64,000 bases of DNA from Nocardioides sp. (GCF_025965415.1 NZ_JAOPWY010000168.1:1-64000), one strand, 5' to 3'. Counted from the stretch's first letter, positions 7,579 to 15,664 are shown. The notes: a model not told the origin generated them from the letters alone. Program-made: numbers and translations.

Positions 7579-7961
7579 GCTTGCTCGACTTCGAACCGCA
7601 GAACCCGACACTCGGCGTCGTTGAGCTTGAGCGAGACGGAGTAGATCCCTACGTCGATCAGCGGGATCGGTAGCGTCAACGCGAAGAGGATTCCCACTTG
7701 CCCATCGCCGTAGGGGCGGGCCCCTGCGGACGACAGTTGGGCCGCGAGCCCGACCTGATATCGCTCCTCCGGGGCGAAGACCTCGACGCCTAGGGTCGGC
7801 GACTCACCCTCGAACGCGCGGATGCGACCTGCAACGGCCAAGTTGAAAGGCCGGCCCAGTTCCTTGGCCTGAACAACGGTGTAGCTAGCACCAACCGCCG
7901 TGAGCAGCCCCTCTGAGACCTTTGCGTACTCAGCCAGGTAGGCGTAGTCCAGTTCCGTCAC
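7575..7961 (-). CDS. DUF6941-like protein
   Basis: 128 residues starting MTELDYAYLAEYAKVSEG with a GASYTVV strand after it. This N-terminal pattern (A-x-Y-A-x-V-x-x-G-x-L-x-x-x-G) is what I associate with DUF6941. The rest is a beta-rich domain. Function unknown. It is the first gene of a three-gene unit (this gene, DUF4258, DUF2283) with its own terminators on both sides. Confidence 0.55.
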   Translation of the reverse strand: MTELDYAYLAEYAKVSEGLLTAVGASYTVVQAKELGRPFNLAVAGRIRAFEGESPTLGVEVFAPEERYQVGLAAQLSSAGARPYGDGQVGILFALTLPIPLIDVGIYSVSLKLNDAECRVLRFEVEQA

Positions 7962-8038
7962 TCAGCAGACTCTAGGGCCTGATCTCGATCACCAGACCGA
8001 GATTCATGGCTACTTCGAGCGTCCGATTGGACGGAGTA

Positions 8039-8060
8039 GCCTCCCGCCATGGCGGGAGGC
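8039..8060. repeat. perfect 22-bp palindrome
   Basis: Two 11-base arms starting GCCTCCCGCCA meet with no loop. It lies 78 bases upstream of the DUF6941 start, so it can be an operator for the three-gene module, or part of the decayed gene that follows on the plus strand. The right arm also provides GGGAGG immediately before an ATG at 8061. Confidence 0.5.
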
Positions 8061-8400
8061 ATGAGTCCTGGCGGCCGGGAGAACCTGGCGCAGCGCGTCG
8101 CCAACTCGCGCCCGTGAGGCAGAGCGGCGTGGGCACGGCACGTCCGATCTGCACGGCAAGCGGCCGGCATCCTGGGCAGACTCCCTCACTGAGACCCCGC
8201 AGCCGCCCGTAGAGACACCCCCAGGTCGGCACTGTTGGTACGACGGCCCCAACGGTAGGCAGGCAGCCCTGCTGCTCGAGTGGCGTGGCGGGGGCGGCCA
8301 CTACGACGGTCGCATCGCAGTGGCCGCCCTTGAGCCTGACGGGTGGGCCATCGTGGAGATGTGGGTCGCAGGGACTGCTCGCACCTATCTGACAGAAACC
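8061..8400 (+). pseudogene. decayed small actinobacterial gene (relic)
   Basis: An ATG at 8061 with GGGAGG just upstream opens only 18 codons (starting MSPGGRENLAQRVA). From about 8170 another plus-strand frame reads like protein: PGRHCWYDGPNGRQAALLLEW, then a Gly-rich turn and WAIVEMWVAGT, with no start codon of its own. It runs without a stop into the terminator at 8397, whereas a one-base shift would stop at once. The pattern suggests a small beta-rich protein with at least one frameshift at each end. Family not identified. Confidence 0.35.
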
Positions 8401-8432
8401 ACCCCCGGCGACATCCCGCGCCGGGGGTGGTT
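8397..8432. terminator. strong stem-loop, right member of a near-identical pair
   Basis: AACCACCCCCGGCG pairs with CGCCGGGGGTGGTT over an 8-base loop. It terminates the long minus-strand operon that ends at 8471. Its stem and loop differ at only a few positions from the hairpin at 6963-6999. Confidence 0.85.
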
Positions 8433-8470
8433 CTGTTGGGGCAGTGCCCCCCCGAGCCGGGTGCCTGGCG

Positions 8471-8695
8471 TCAGACACTTTTGGGATCAGGGCCAGCCTC
8501 AACGCGCGGGCCCTCGTCCAGGCGCCGTTCAAGATCCGCTACGCGCTCGGCGAGCTTGATCACCAATTCTCCCAGCCGTTTGATGTCGTCGACCGAAGTG
8601 GTGGCCATTTCGGTAACTCGGATGACATTGTCCGACATCTTGAGAATCAGCTCTCCTGACCGGTCTTCGCTCATGCCGCCAAACGATACAGTCAT
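8471..8695 (-). CDS. 74-residue coiled-coil protein after the tape-measure gene
   Basis: ATG overlaps the tape-measure stop in ATGA, so it is coupled to it. The product is a single long helix with heptad-like spacing (VDDIKRLGELVIKLAERVADLERRL) after a short polar head. It is the last gene of the element 1 operon. Small coiled-coil proteins in this place in phages are often tail accessory proteins, but no family is recognised. Confidence 0.65.
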   Translation of the reverse strand: MTVSFGGMSEDRSGELILKMSDNVIRVTEMATTSVDDIKRLGELVIKLAERVADLERRLDEGPRVEAGPDPKSV

Positions 8696-11600
8696 CCGCC
8701 AGCCCCATAGATCGCTTGAAGTCGGGCGATCTCCGCGGCAGTAGCCTGCGCGGAGTACGCCTCATAGACGGTGATCGGACGCTGCGCCGAGATCGCAGCC
8801 AGCTCGGCCTGAAGAGCGAGCACGGTGTTGCTCAGGGTCAGCACAGCCGCTTCCGAAGCGGCGAACTCCGCACCATAAGCGGCCTGTCCGACCATCTGAC
8901 CCGTCGATGCAGTCAACGCCTCACGCTGGGCGTACATCGCCGCGAACTGACCGGCCTCACCCGACTCGATGAGCTGACGCACCTGGTCGTTGGAACCCTG
9001 AGCCAACAGTGCCTCAAGCGCAGAACCCTTGATGCCCTGGCCAGAGAGCATCTGCACCAGGCTTCCGCGCTCCTGCAAGCCGGCAATGTCACCAGAGAGT
9101 GCGTCACGCCACGACGAACCAGTGCCGCCACCCTTGCCCGACCACATGCCGTGCTGCTGGGAACCGAACAGATCCGACTGGAACCCAGCGGTAGCAGCCG
9201 AACCCGCACGGTCCATCGCCTGAGCCCAACCATCACGCACCGACTCCGCAGCGGCCTTGTGCGCCCCAGCTGCCTCAAGCAGCCCTTGGGCTGCCCGCTC
9301 CTGGCCCTCGATCACGGCAAGGAACATCTTCGACTCGTGCTCGGCACGCTGCTCGGCCTCCCGCTGGGCACGCTCCTGCTCGGAGTAGTACTGCTCAGCG
9401 CGGTCCTCAGCCTTGCGCTCACGCTCCTCGCGGCGCTCGCGCTCCTTCTCGGTCTCAGTGTCCTCAACGAGGCCGGTCTCGGGCTTGCGGGGCTTCTTCC
9501 CGTCGGTGCTGCCGCCCTTCGCGAACCACAGCACCTGACCACCGAACTTGTCGGCCGTGTGCTCCAGGATCTGCTTCGCACGAGGACGCCGGTCGTCGTT
9601 CGCGTGGGGGATGTACGACTCGCCCTGCGTCTCAGGCTCAGCCCACACACGCCACGCACCACCGGGAGCAATCTCCGGGTTGTGCCGGTCCTTGTAGTCC
9701 CCGTATGCCTCGGGCTTGACCTTCGTCGGCTTCCCCGCCCCCCCAAAAATCGCCGCGCCCTGTGGACCGGTAACCGTGTAGACGGTGTTGACGTGGGTCG
9801 TCGCCGTCTTGCCGTCCAGGCTGTCGAGGTAGACGTCAACCGCGCGGAACGTCGCGAAGGCCGGACGAGCGTCGGCTTCGATCTTCTTCGGCGGGACCTT
9901 GTAGTTGTTGTACCGCTCGATAGCCCGCTCGCCCCTGAGGAACGCCGCATTGGCGCGGGCGATCTCCTCCTCAGTGGCATTGGCGAGCTGCCGCATCCGC
10001 AGCGCGCCCTCAGGTCCCATCGCCTGCAACTGACGGATCAGGCCGTCCTCGAGGCCGCGCTTGGCCGCCCTCTGCGAGTTGGTGGTGAAGTTGTTCAGCG
10101 CGTCAGCGGTGCTCGCCATGTCCTTGATCCACTGACCCAGTGACACCTTGCCGTCGTTCAGGCTGTCACCGAGGCCCACGAACGACCGAGCGGTCTTGTT
10201 GGCCTCCTCGCGTGTCGCCATGATGGCGTCAGCCTGTGCCTTGATCGCCTCGGTGGACCTGCTCGACCACTTGCCGAGGTTGACGTTGGCGCCGGTCTGC
10301 TGGAGGAACGCGAGCGCCGCACCGCGGGCCTGTGCGTTGGCGATGCCCTCGGCCTGAGACAGATCCTCCAGAGCCTGTTCGGCCGCCCGGATCTTCTCCT
10401 CACCGTCGCCGATCTTCCCGGTGACCCAAGCCAGCCCATCGCCGAAGTCGACCCACTTGTGGTCGGACATGGCAGCAAGCTCATTCTTGGCGCGGGCGAT
10501 TTGCTCGCCAAGCGCCTCGATGTTCCCGGACTGGGCAGTTGCGGCGAGCCCTTCGATTGCCGTCCGGGCACCGCTTCCCGCATTCGACAGGTCCAGCAGC
10601 GCACCAGCGGCGGCACCGATGGCGATACCGGGAGCGCCGCCAAGGGAGCCCATCAGGGCGAGCGAGGCAGTGTTCGTCAAGCCGAGGCCATCGGCGGCCC
10701 CCGACGAGATGAGCGCCAGGCCACCGAGCGCCCCCGCAGCCTTCCCGGCCACGGCGCCCGTCTCCTTGAGATTGCCGAGCGCCTTCGAGTTCTGTGCAGC
10801 CATCCGCTCGGAAGCCGTGCCAGCGGTCGCAAAGTTCCGCCCAAGGAGCGCCAGATCCCCGCCAAGCGCCCTGATGCTCCCTGACCCCTTCTTCGCGCCC
10901 TCCGCAGCCGTACCCAGCCCCGCGAACAGGCCAGTCGACAAAGACGCCTTCGACAGCGAGGCGGTGACAGCCAGCGAACGGTTGAGCAACGACAGCGCCG
11001 CAACACCCGCCATGATCGGGGTACCAAGGTCAGAGTCGGCGATGGCAGCGACAACCTTGGCTGTGGCCTCGAGTGCAGCAAGAACCGGGCCGCCAAGGGG
11101 CGCGGACGCTTCCACGATCTGCAAGACCGCGTTGGCGAGAGCGCCCAGGGTGTCGGCCACCTGGGGGCCGGTGGTGCGGATGTAATCGACGAACTCAGCA
11201 AAACCTTCCGTCGCAGACAGGCCGGTCGCCCATTGGTCGAAGCCGTCCGCGACACCCATCAGCCACGACGAGAATCCGTCGTTGACCGGGGTGAACGCCT
11301 GCCAGAGTTCCGCCATGCCGTGAGTCAGCGAACCGACCGTTGTGGCGAGCTCGGTGATTGCGTCAGGTGCCTCGCGCTGGACGAACTCGAAGAAACCTTC
11401 CCATCGCTCGGAGGCGAGGGACGCAGACGAGTCCGCGGCGATGTCACCCATGGCACCGGCGACAGCCTGGAAGATGCCCGCGACCTTGGGGCCAAGGCGC
11501 TCAAGGTTGTCCAGCGACTCGGTGAAGCCAGGCATCAGGGACTCGGCGCCCATGTCGCGGATGGCGGCCAAGGCGGGCTTGAGGTCGAACGCAGCCTCGG

Positions 11601-12084
11601 CAAACTCACGGGCGGCCGGTGCGAGGCGCTTGAGTGCGTCCTCAGCGGCCTCAAGGTTCTTGTTCGTCGGGTCCAACTGCGCCTTGTTCATGGCCCCAAG
11701 CGCGTCTCCCAGGCCCTGTAATGAGCCAATCAGAACGCCGCCAGCAATCGCGGCCACACCCATCTGGTTCGCCAACCCAGCCACGCCAGCGACCGCGACA
11801 CCACCAAGGGGCACCAGTGCCGGACCCAGGACCGCAGCAACCTCACCCAGCACGCGGATGCGACCCGTCAACTGGTTGATCGACGCCCCGGTGCCATTAG
11901 CCTCACGACTAATCGTTTGCAGATCGCGGACGAACATCTGCGACGACCGGTCAGCCTTCACGCTGCTACCCGACAGGCTGTTCAACTCACGGTTCAACAG
12001 AGCGGTAGCCGCAGCGGCGCGCGCCATGCCAGGCGTGAAGTCGTCCTCGAGACTGAGCTTCACGGACTCTCTACGGGTTGCCAT
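8692..12084 (-). CDS. phage tail tape-measure protein
   Basis: 1130 residues. Starts at the ATG with AAAGGAG 8-13 bases upstream, 22 codons inside the longest frame. It has the tape-measure layout: an N-terminal helical region with LSLEDDFTPGMARAAAATALL, hydrophobic Ala/Gly-rich segments (residues about 75-125 and 440-500), long amphipathic helices, and a charged Glu/Arg coiled coil at about residues 850-930 (ETEKERERREERERKAEDRA). In siphophages it sets tail length and passes DNA. It is the only recognisable tail gene in element 1: no major tail, chaperone, distal-tail or baseplate genes surround it. The gene is intact. Confidence 0.8.
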   Translation of the reverse strand: MATRRESVKLSLEDDFTPGMARAAAATALLNRELNSLSGSSVKADRSSQMFVRDLQTISREANGTGASINQLTGRIRVLGEVAAVLGPALVPLGGVAVAGVAGLANQMGVAAIAGGVLIGSLQGLGDALGAMNKAQLDPTNKNLEAAEDALKRLAPAAREFAEAAFDLKPALAAIRDMGAESLMPGFTESLDNLERLGPKVAGIFQAVAGAMGDIAADSSASLASERWEGFFEFVQREAPDAITELATTVGSLTHGMAELWQAFTPVNDGFSSWLMGVADGFDQWATGLSATEGFAEFVDYIRTTGPQVADTLGALANAVLQIVEASAPLGGPVLAALEATAKVVAAIADSDLGTPIMAGVAALSLLNRSLAVTASLSKASLSTGLFAGLGTAAEGAKKGSGSIRALGGDLALLGRNFATAGTASERMAAQNSKALGNLKETGAVAGKAAGALGGLALISSGAADGLGLTNTASLALMGSLGGAPGIAIGAAAGALLDLSNAGSGARTAIEGLAATAQSGNIEALGEQIARAKNELAAMSDHKWVDFGDGLAWVTGKIGDGEEKIRAAEQALEDLSQAEGIANAQARGAALAFLQQTGANVNLGKWSSRSTEAIKAQADAIMATREEANKTARSFVGLGDSLNDGKVSLGQWIKDMASTADALNNFTTNSQRAAKRGLEDGLIRQLQAMGPEGALRMRQLANATEEEIARANAAFLRGERAIERYNNYKVPPKKIEADARPAFATFRAVDVYLDSLDGKTATTHVNTVYTVTGPQGAAIFGGAGKPTKVKPEAYGDYKDRHNPEIAPGGAWRVWAEPETQGESYIPHANDDRRPRAKQILEHTADKFGGQVLWFAKGGSTDGKKPRKPETGLVEDTETEKERERREERERKAEDRAEQYYSEQERAQREAEQRAEHESKMFLAVIEGQERAAQGLLEAAGAHKAAAESVRDGWAQAMDRAGSAATAGFQSDLFGSQQHGMWSGKGGGTGSSWRDALSGDIAGLQERGSLVQMLSGQGIKGSALEALLAQGSNDQVRQLIESGEAGQFAAMYAQREALTASTGQMVGQAAYGAEFAASEAAVLTLSNTVLALQAELAAISAQRPITVYEAYSAQATAAEIARLQAIYGAGG

Positions 12085-12335
12085 CAGGTGTTCTCCTTTA
12101 TGTTGCGCAGGGTCAGGACTTCGGTCGCGACAGCGGCCAACGCGTGCCACACGGGCGCGACAGCGACCGCATCGACCGCGCCAGGCTGATGGACCGACAC
12201 GAACCGCAACAGCAGCTCATAGCCCTCCAGCCCGTCGATCAGGCCAGGGAGGTCAGGCACTCGGGCGATAGCCACCGACAACACGTCAAGGGTCTCGTCC
12301 AGACGGGTCAGAGGCTCATCGGTGTCGTTAGTCAT
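12084..12335 (-). CDS. 83-residue acidic protein, unknown
   Basis: Stop overlaps the tape-measure ATG in TGATG, and its own ATG overlaps the upstream stop in ATGA. The product is acidic and helical, with LTRLDETLDVLSVAIARVPDL and a C-terminal TLRNIKENT. It sits where tail assembly chaperones usually lie, but I see no slippery sequence and no long extension frame, so I do not call it one. Confidence 0.6.
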   Translation of the reverse strand: MTNDTDEPLTRLDETLDVLSVAIARVPDLPGLIDGLEGYELLLRFVSVHQPGAVDAVAVAPVWHALAAVATEVLTLRNIKENT

Positions 12336-12602
12336 GACGCACCGCCCGTGGAAGCGAAAAACCCCAGATTCGTAGGGAGCCCGAGAGGCAGCCGCCCTCG
12401 GTGTCCGTCCAGGGCGGGCGGGGAGGGGTGGTGCCGCCCCGAAATGTTTGAACCCGTCGCACTCTTTTCAGCGCTCCTCCGCGGTGTCCTTGAGGGGGCC
12501 GGGGAGGGGCCGTTCGGACCCCCAGAACAAAAACTCAGGGGTTTGGACTGCGCGTCACCTCCACCCCGGTACTCCGCGGGTGTGGCGGGAGGGGCGATCA
12601 TG
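12332..12602 (-). CDS. 89-residue Pro/Ser/Arg-rich protein, doubtful
   Basis: The frame links its neighbours exactly: its ATG overlaps the upstream TGA and its stop overlaps the next ATG, both as ATGA. The composition is unusual (Pro, Ser, Arg, Gly; PSPAPSRTPRRSAEKSATG) and no fold is evident. It may be a real small gene kept by coupling or non-coding DNA that happens to stay open in a GC-rich frame. Confidence 0.4.
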
Positions 12603-12835
12603 AGGCGAGGAGCGCGAACGCCTTGGCGCGCGCCATGTTGTAGTCGGTGCCGGTGTTGGTGGCAGCGGTGACCAGTTCGGCTTCGGCGCTCGTGTAGTTG
12701 CCGCCAGTGCCCGCCTTGCCGGCGAGGATGGCGTGGACCTCGGCGAGCATTTCGGAGCGGGGTGGCCCAGTCTCCTGTGGACCACGTGGCGGCGAGCAGG
12801 GTGTTGGCTTCGGTGGCGTGAGCTGCGGGTGTCAT
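12598..12835 (-). pseudogene. small phage-type protein, frameshifted
   Basis: From the ATG at 12835 the frame reads MTPAAHATEANTLLAATW and then DWATPLR before turning to implausible Arg-rich sequence. In another frame, from about 12756, it reads MLAEVHAILAGKAG and ends in MARAKAFALLAS with a stop at 12598. The two halves form one credible helical protein of about 78 residues if a single base near 12760 is removed. Start and stop both overlap the neighbours. Either a real frameshift mutation, a programmed shift, or a sequencing error. Confidence 0.6.
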
Positions 12836-13065
12836 GGTGTCTCCTCGGTGTTGTCGGTGTCGGTGTCGGGACCTTGGTCGCGGTCCCATTCGGCCAGTGC
12901 TTGTCTCGCGGCACGGTCGCCGTGGTGAAGCGACAGGAACAGCAGGTCGCCTCTGCCTGATGCGGTGTCGGCGCTCGGTAGTGCTGCCCTGTCTTCCTCG
13001 GTCCTGGTCTTGGGGTGCAGCCGGTCGTACAGTTCACTGCCGGACAGGCCGTTGAGCTCGCCCAT
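12832..13065 (-). CDS. 77-residue acidic phage-type protein
   Basis: ATG at 13065, which is also the first base of the upstream gene's stop; the stop overlaps the next ATG in ATGA. N-terminus MGELNGLSGSELYDRLHP, then SLHHGDRAARQALAEWDRD and an Asp/Thr-rich tail. No family recognised. It is part of the coupled minus-strand operon of element 1. Confidence 0.65.
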   Translation of the reverse strand: MGELNGLSGSELYDRLHPKTRTEEDRAALPSADTASGRGDLLFLSLHHGDRAARQALAEWDRDQGPDTDTDNTEETP

Positions 13066-13997
13066 CAGTGGACCCGCTCCGCGTTTCGGATGGCAGCGGA
13101 GAGGCCGCGGTCCAGCGCACCGATGTTGATGGCGGCAGGGTCGCGCCACACGTCATCGACAAGATCGGTACGGCGGTCGCTGGACAGGGCGGCGTGGTAG
13201 TTCTGGGCAGTGGTGGCGTATTCCTCAAGGGTCGGAACCCAGAGGTTGACGTCGTGCTCGATGGCCCAGCACATGAAGGCGGGGAGGCTGGCGTCTCGCT
13301 GGAATGTGGTTCGGCTCTGGCTGGTGTCAGCCCGATCCAGCTTCTCGTCTCCGGCGACCGGCCACGGCGGGCGGATGTCGCGGAGGCGGTTGGCCTCCTT
13401 GTGGACGAGGTGTCCGTGCGTACGCCACGGTGCCCATAGGGGGAAGTGCTGGTGTAGGTCGGGGGAGAACAGTGCCTCCGGGATGGCGTAGTCGCCACCG
13501 GTCTCCGCTGTCATCACGCGGAGCTGTTCGCGTCGGATCGCACCGTAGCGGGACTGGATGGTTCGTAGGTGCTTGTAGTCCTTGGCGCGGTCGCTGTTGA
13601 GAGCTGCGGTGTCGGTGGTGATCTGGTCAAGCGGGCGGAGCTTGGCCACCTCGGACACGAGGTCACTCAGCGCGACATGCAGGGCAGAGAGGATGTGGTC
13701 GGGGTTGCCGGCCTTTAGTTCGTCGATCTGACGCCGGAGCTGTTCGCGGGCGTTCGTCAGGGCGGCGCGGGCGACCGTCACGCTGTGTACCTCGGCGATG
13801 GCGGCGGAGGCTCCACCCAGGAGGTCAAGGGGCTTCCCGGCAGCGAGTCGGGTCAGGATGTCGTTGGCGAGGTGGTCGGCGGGCGTGAGTGCGCCGGTAG
13901 TCACGGGCATTGGTACGGCTTCGAGCTTGGCCAGGTTCTCGGTTGCGCTCTTGTGTCCGGGGATCGAGTCGTAGATGGTCGTCATGAGGTCAGACAT
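13065..13997 (-). CDS. 310-residue element protein, unknown function
   Basis: Begins MSDLMTTIYDSIPGHKSATENL. Residues 80-150 are predicted long helices (ARAALTNAREQLRRQIDEL). The C-terminal half holds aromatic-rich loops (HQHFPLWAPWRTHGHLVHKE, MCWAIEHDVNLWVP). No Walker motif, zinc ligands, HTH or membrane segment. It lies in the middle of the coupled operon between small orphan genes, and its role is not deducible from sequence. Structural or accessory protein of a satellite-type element is a guess. Confidence 0.65.
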   Translation of the reverse strand: MSDLMTTIYDSIPGHKSATENLAKLEAVPMPVTTGALTPADHLANDILTRLAAGKPLDLLGGASAAIAEVHSVTVARAALTNAREQLRRQIDELKAGNPDHILSALHVALSDLVSEVAKLRPLDQITTDTAALNSDRAKDYKHLRTIQSRYGAIRREQLRVMTAETGGDYAIPEALFSPDLHQHFPLWAPWRTHGHLVHKEANRLRDIRPPWPVAGDEKLDRADTSQSRTTFQRDASLPAFMCWAIEHDVNLWVPTLEEYATTAQNYHAALSSDRRTDLVDDVWRDPAAINIGALDRGLSAAIRNAERVH

Positions 13998-14265
13998 GGG
14001 TGTTGCCTTCCGGCTGGGTGGGGTTGAGTTCGGGCATGCGGGTTAGGCCGAATAGGTGTTCGGCGAGGAGAAGTGCGGCAGAGAACGTGTGGAGGCATTC
14101 GGGTTCGGCCTGGTCGCCGTCTTCGCGGCAGCGCCACCGGGCTTCCCGGTCGCCGAACCACCGCACTGAGACGCCGCCGATGTGGGGGTCCATTACGGTC
14201 AGGTGGTGTTGGCGAGGACGGTCGGCCTCTGCGCTGTGTAGGTGGGCGAGGTACGTGGTGGTCAT
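13990..14265 (-). CDS. 91-residue protein, unknown
   Basis: ATG at 14265 is 62 codons inside a longer frame and overlaps the upstream stop in ATGA. The product has MTTTYLAHLHSAEADR at the start, a beta stretch IGGVSVRWFGDREARW and ALLLAEHLFGLT near the end. Two Cys and two His are scattered without a clear zinc pattern. Its stop lies 8 bases inside the 310-residue gene. Confidence 0.6.
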   Translation of the reverse strand: MTTTYLAHLHSAEADRPRQHHLTVMDPHIGGVSVRWFGDREARWRCREDGDQAEPECLHTFSAALLLAEHLFGLTRMPELNPTQPEGNTHV

Positions 14266-14402
14266 GAGTCCCGCCCTTCGTGCTCGCGGCATTCCCAGCC
14301 GCCAGCGGCGGTGAGGTTGTCGACGTGGCGTAGATCTACGGCGATGCCTGCGTGGCAGCCGGGTGTGGAACAGGCCAGCCAGGCGAGGTGGTCGCGGGTC
14401 AT
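14262..14402 (-). CDS. 46-residue small zinc-finger-like protein
   Basis: Starts at the ATG preceded by GCAAGGAGAAAG. The stop overlaps the next start and the ATG overlaps the WhiB-like stop, both as ATGA. Cys and His are spaced as in a small zinc ribbon: ACSTPGCH at residues 10-17 and WECREHEG near the end. This is common in actinophage small proteins; DNA or protein binding is an inference. Confidence 0.6.
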   Translation of the reverse strand: MTRDHLAWLACSTPGCHAGIAVDLRHVDNLTAAGGWECREHEGRDS

Positions 14403-14695
14403 GCGGCTTTCTCCTTGCGCTTTGGGGTGGGGGTGAAGTCCCGTCCGCCAAATACCCCTTGCGGCTCGCGTTGGGCGAGGGCGTAGGCGAGGCAGGCGGG
14501 TTGTGCTGGGCAGTAGCCGCATGCGGCGGCGGCGTCCTGTCGGGCGGGCGTGGTGGCGTCGCTGCTCCACTGCTCGGGGCGCTGCTCGCAGACCGGGCGG
14601 CGTCCGTTGTCGCTCATGCGGGTGAGTACGTCGGCCAGGGCCAGGAAGGCGTTGACGGCTTCGGGACGGACGCCGAACGAGGACGCGGCCTTCAC
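14399..14695 (-). CDS. WhiB-family iron-sulfur transcription regulator of the element
   Basis: 98 residues with the four WhiB cysteines at positions 36, 59, 62 and 68 (C-x22-C-x2-C-x5-C) and the turn G-V-F-G-G at 80-84, followed by a basic tail PKRKEKAA that would contact DNA. WhiB proteins bind a [4Fe-4S] cluster and, in several cases, the sigma factor. They are actinobacterial and are also carried by actinophages, where some alter host gene expression. The N-terminal 35 residues are unusual. It probably regulates element 1 or host genes; no target can be read from this sequence. Confidence 0.9.
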   Translation of the reverse strand: MKAASSFGVRPEAVNAFLALADVLTRMSDNGRRPVCEQRPEQWSSDATTPARQDAAAACGYCPAQPACLAYALAQREPQGVFGGRDFTPTPKRKEKAA

Positions 14696-14919
14696 GGGTT
14701 CGTCCTCTCGGTCGGCGGCGTGCCATCGAGCACAGCCACCGTGGTGTGGGTGATGTCAGCAAGCACGCGCTCAAGCACGTCCCTCGGGATTAGGAGGTCG
14801 TGTGCCTGGAGCCGCGCGGCCGTGCGCGATGCGAGGGCGTCGAGCAGGTGTCGCGTGCACCCGCAGGCCGGCGGGGGTGCAGGCCGTCGGCTATCAAGGG
14901 AGACGATGGTCGCGGTCAT
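14692..14919 (-). CDS. 75-residue protein, unknown
   Basis: The ATG at 14919 overlaps the upstream stop in ATGA and the stop overlaps the WhiB-like ATG in the same way, so it is firmly within the operon. It begins MTATIVSLDSRRPAPP and continues with CGCTRHLLDALASRTAARLQAHDLL and a helical end. The single C-x-C with His could bind a metal, but no family is recognised. Confidence 0.6.
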   Translation of the reverse strand: MTATIVSLDSRRPAPPPACGCTRHLLDALASRTAARLQAHDLLIPRDVLERVLADITHTTVAVLDGTPPTERTNP

Positions 14920-15440
14920 GCGATCGCCTGCCCGTCGTCGCGACAACCGGCAGGGCACGTGTCGGCGCCATGCCACCGACAACGTCCGTGCTCGTCTCTG
15001 CTGACGTCGCGGTCTGCACCCCGTAGGGACAGGTCCGCTGTAGTTATGGCGTACCCCCCGTCCGGTACGCATTCATTCGTGGAATGGGTACCGATTTTGG
15101 GGGTGGAATGCGTACTAGTAGGCCGTACCCTTTCGACCTCGGAATGGGTACCGGTTTCCCGTACGCTTTCGCCGGGGAACAGCGCCCTGTACTCAGCCGT
15201 CCGGCCGCGGTATCCACCACCCGTGCGGAAGAGCCATCCGTGTTCGGTTGCGGCCTTGATCCGTTCGGCCACTCGCTGCTCGTGGATGCCGAGTTCCTTG
15301 GCCAGTACTTCTCGCGGGACGCTGACGGTCAGGTTGACGCGCATGTGGTCGGCCATCAGCAGCAAGAGCACCTGGACGTTGCCGCTGGTCCGCGCGCGGT
15401 ACACCGCGCGGCGCCAGTCGTCGATCGTGCGGGGCCTCAC
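14916..15440 (-). CDS. winged-helix replication or regulatory protein of element 1
   Basis: 174 residues from the GTG at 15440 (GTGA overlap with the upstream stop). Residues about 12-90 look like a winged-helix domain: TIDDWRRAVYRARTSGNVQVLLL, then LTVSVPREVLAKELGIHEQRVAERIKAATEHGWL with a helix-turn-helix at REVLAKELGIHEQRVAERI and a wing at FRTGGGYRGR. The C-terminus ends in a Cys/His cluster (GRCRWHGADTCPAGC). Such proteins on actinobacterial elements can be replication initiators or transcription regulators, and I cannot tell which. Confidence 0.6.
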   Translation of the reverse strand: MRPRTIDDWRRAVYRARTSGNVQVLLLLMADHMRVNLTVSVPREVLAKELGIHEQRVAERIKAATEHGWLFRTGGGYRGRTAEYRALFPGESVRETGTHSEVERVRPTSTHSTPKIGTHSTNECVPDGGYAITTADLSLRGADRDVSRDEHGRCRWHGADTCPAGCRDDGQAIA

Positions 15441-15664
15441 GCGACCTCCCCCAGCTCGGCGGCCAGGAGATCGGCCCACTCGTCAGCGTTCTCGTGGCGG
15501 CATAGAGAAGCCTTGGCCCTGCACGCCTTGGCGATCTCGGCACACGCCGGCGTACCGACCTTGTCGAAGTCGCCAGCCCGCTTGAGCCAGTAGCGCTCCG
15601 AGCACTCGAGCATGAGATCGAGGACCATGAGGCGAGCCAGAGTGTCGATTCGCTCCGGTGTCAT
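15437..15664 (-). CDS. 75-residue small protein, unknown
   Basis: ATG at 15664 in a TGATG overlap (an immediately preceding GTG at 15667 is also possible). The product is helical with two Cys (LECSERYWLKRAGDF, ACRAKASLCRHENADEWADLL). I recognise a common style of actinobacterial-element small protein but no family. Coupled to the neighbours on both sides. Confidence 0.6.
   Translation of the reverse strand: MTPERIDTLARLMVLDLMLECSERYWLKRAGDFDKVGTPACAEIAKACRAKASLCRHENADEWADLLAAELGEVA

Noticed and set aside
12084-12335. Tail assembly chaperone with programmed frameshift
   Set aside because: Position fits, but there is no slippery sequence and no downstream extension frame.
14262-14774. Long Arg-rich frames such as 14262-14774 and 12332-12889 as full genes
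   Set aside because: Only their short 3' parts read as protein and start at ATGs that overlap upstream stops.
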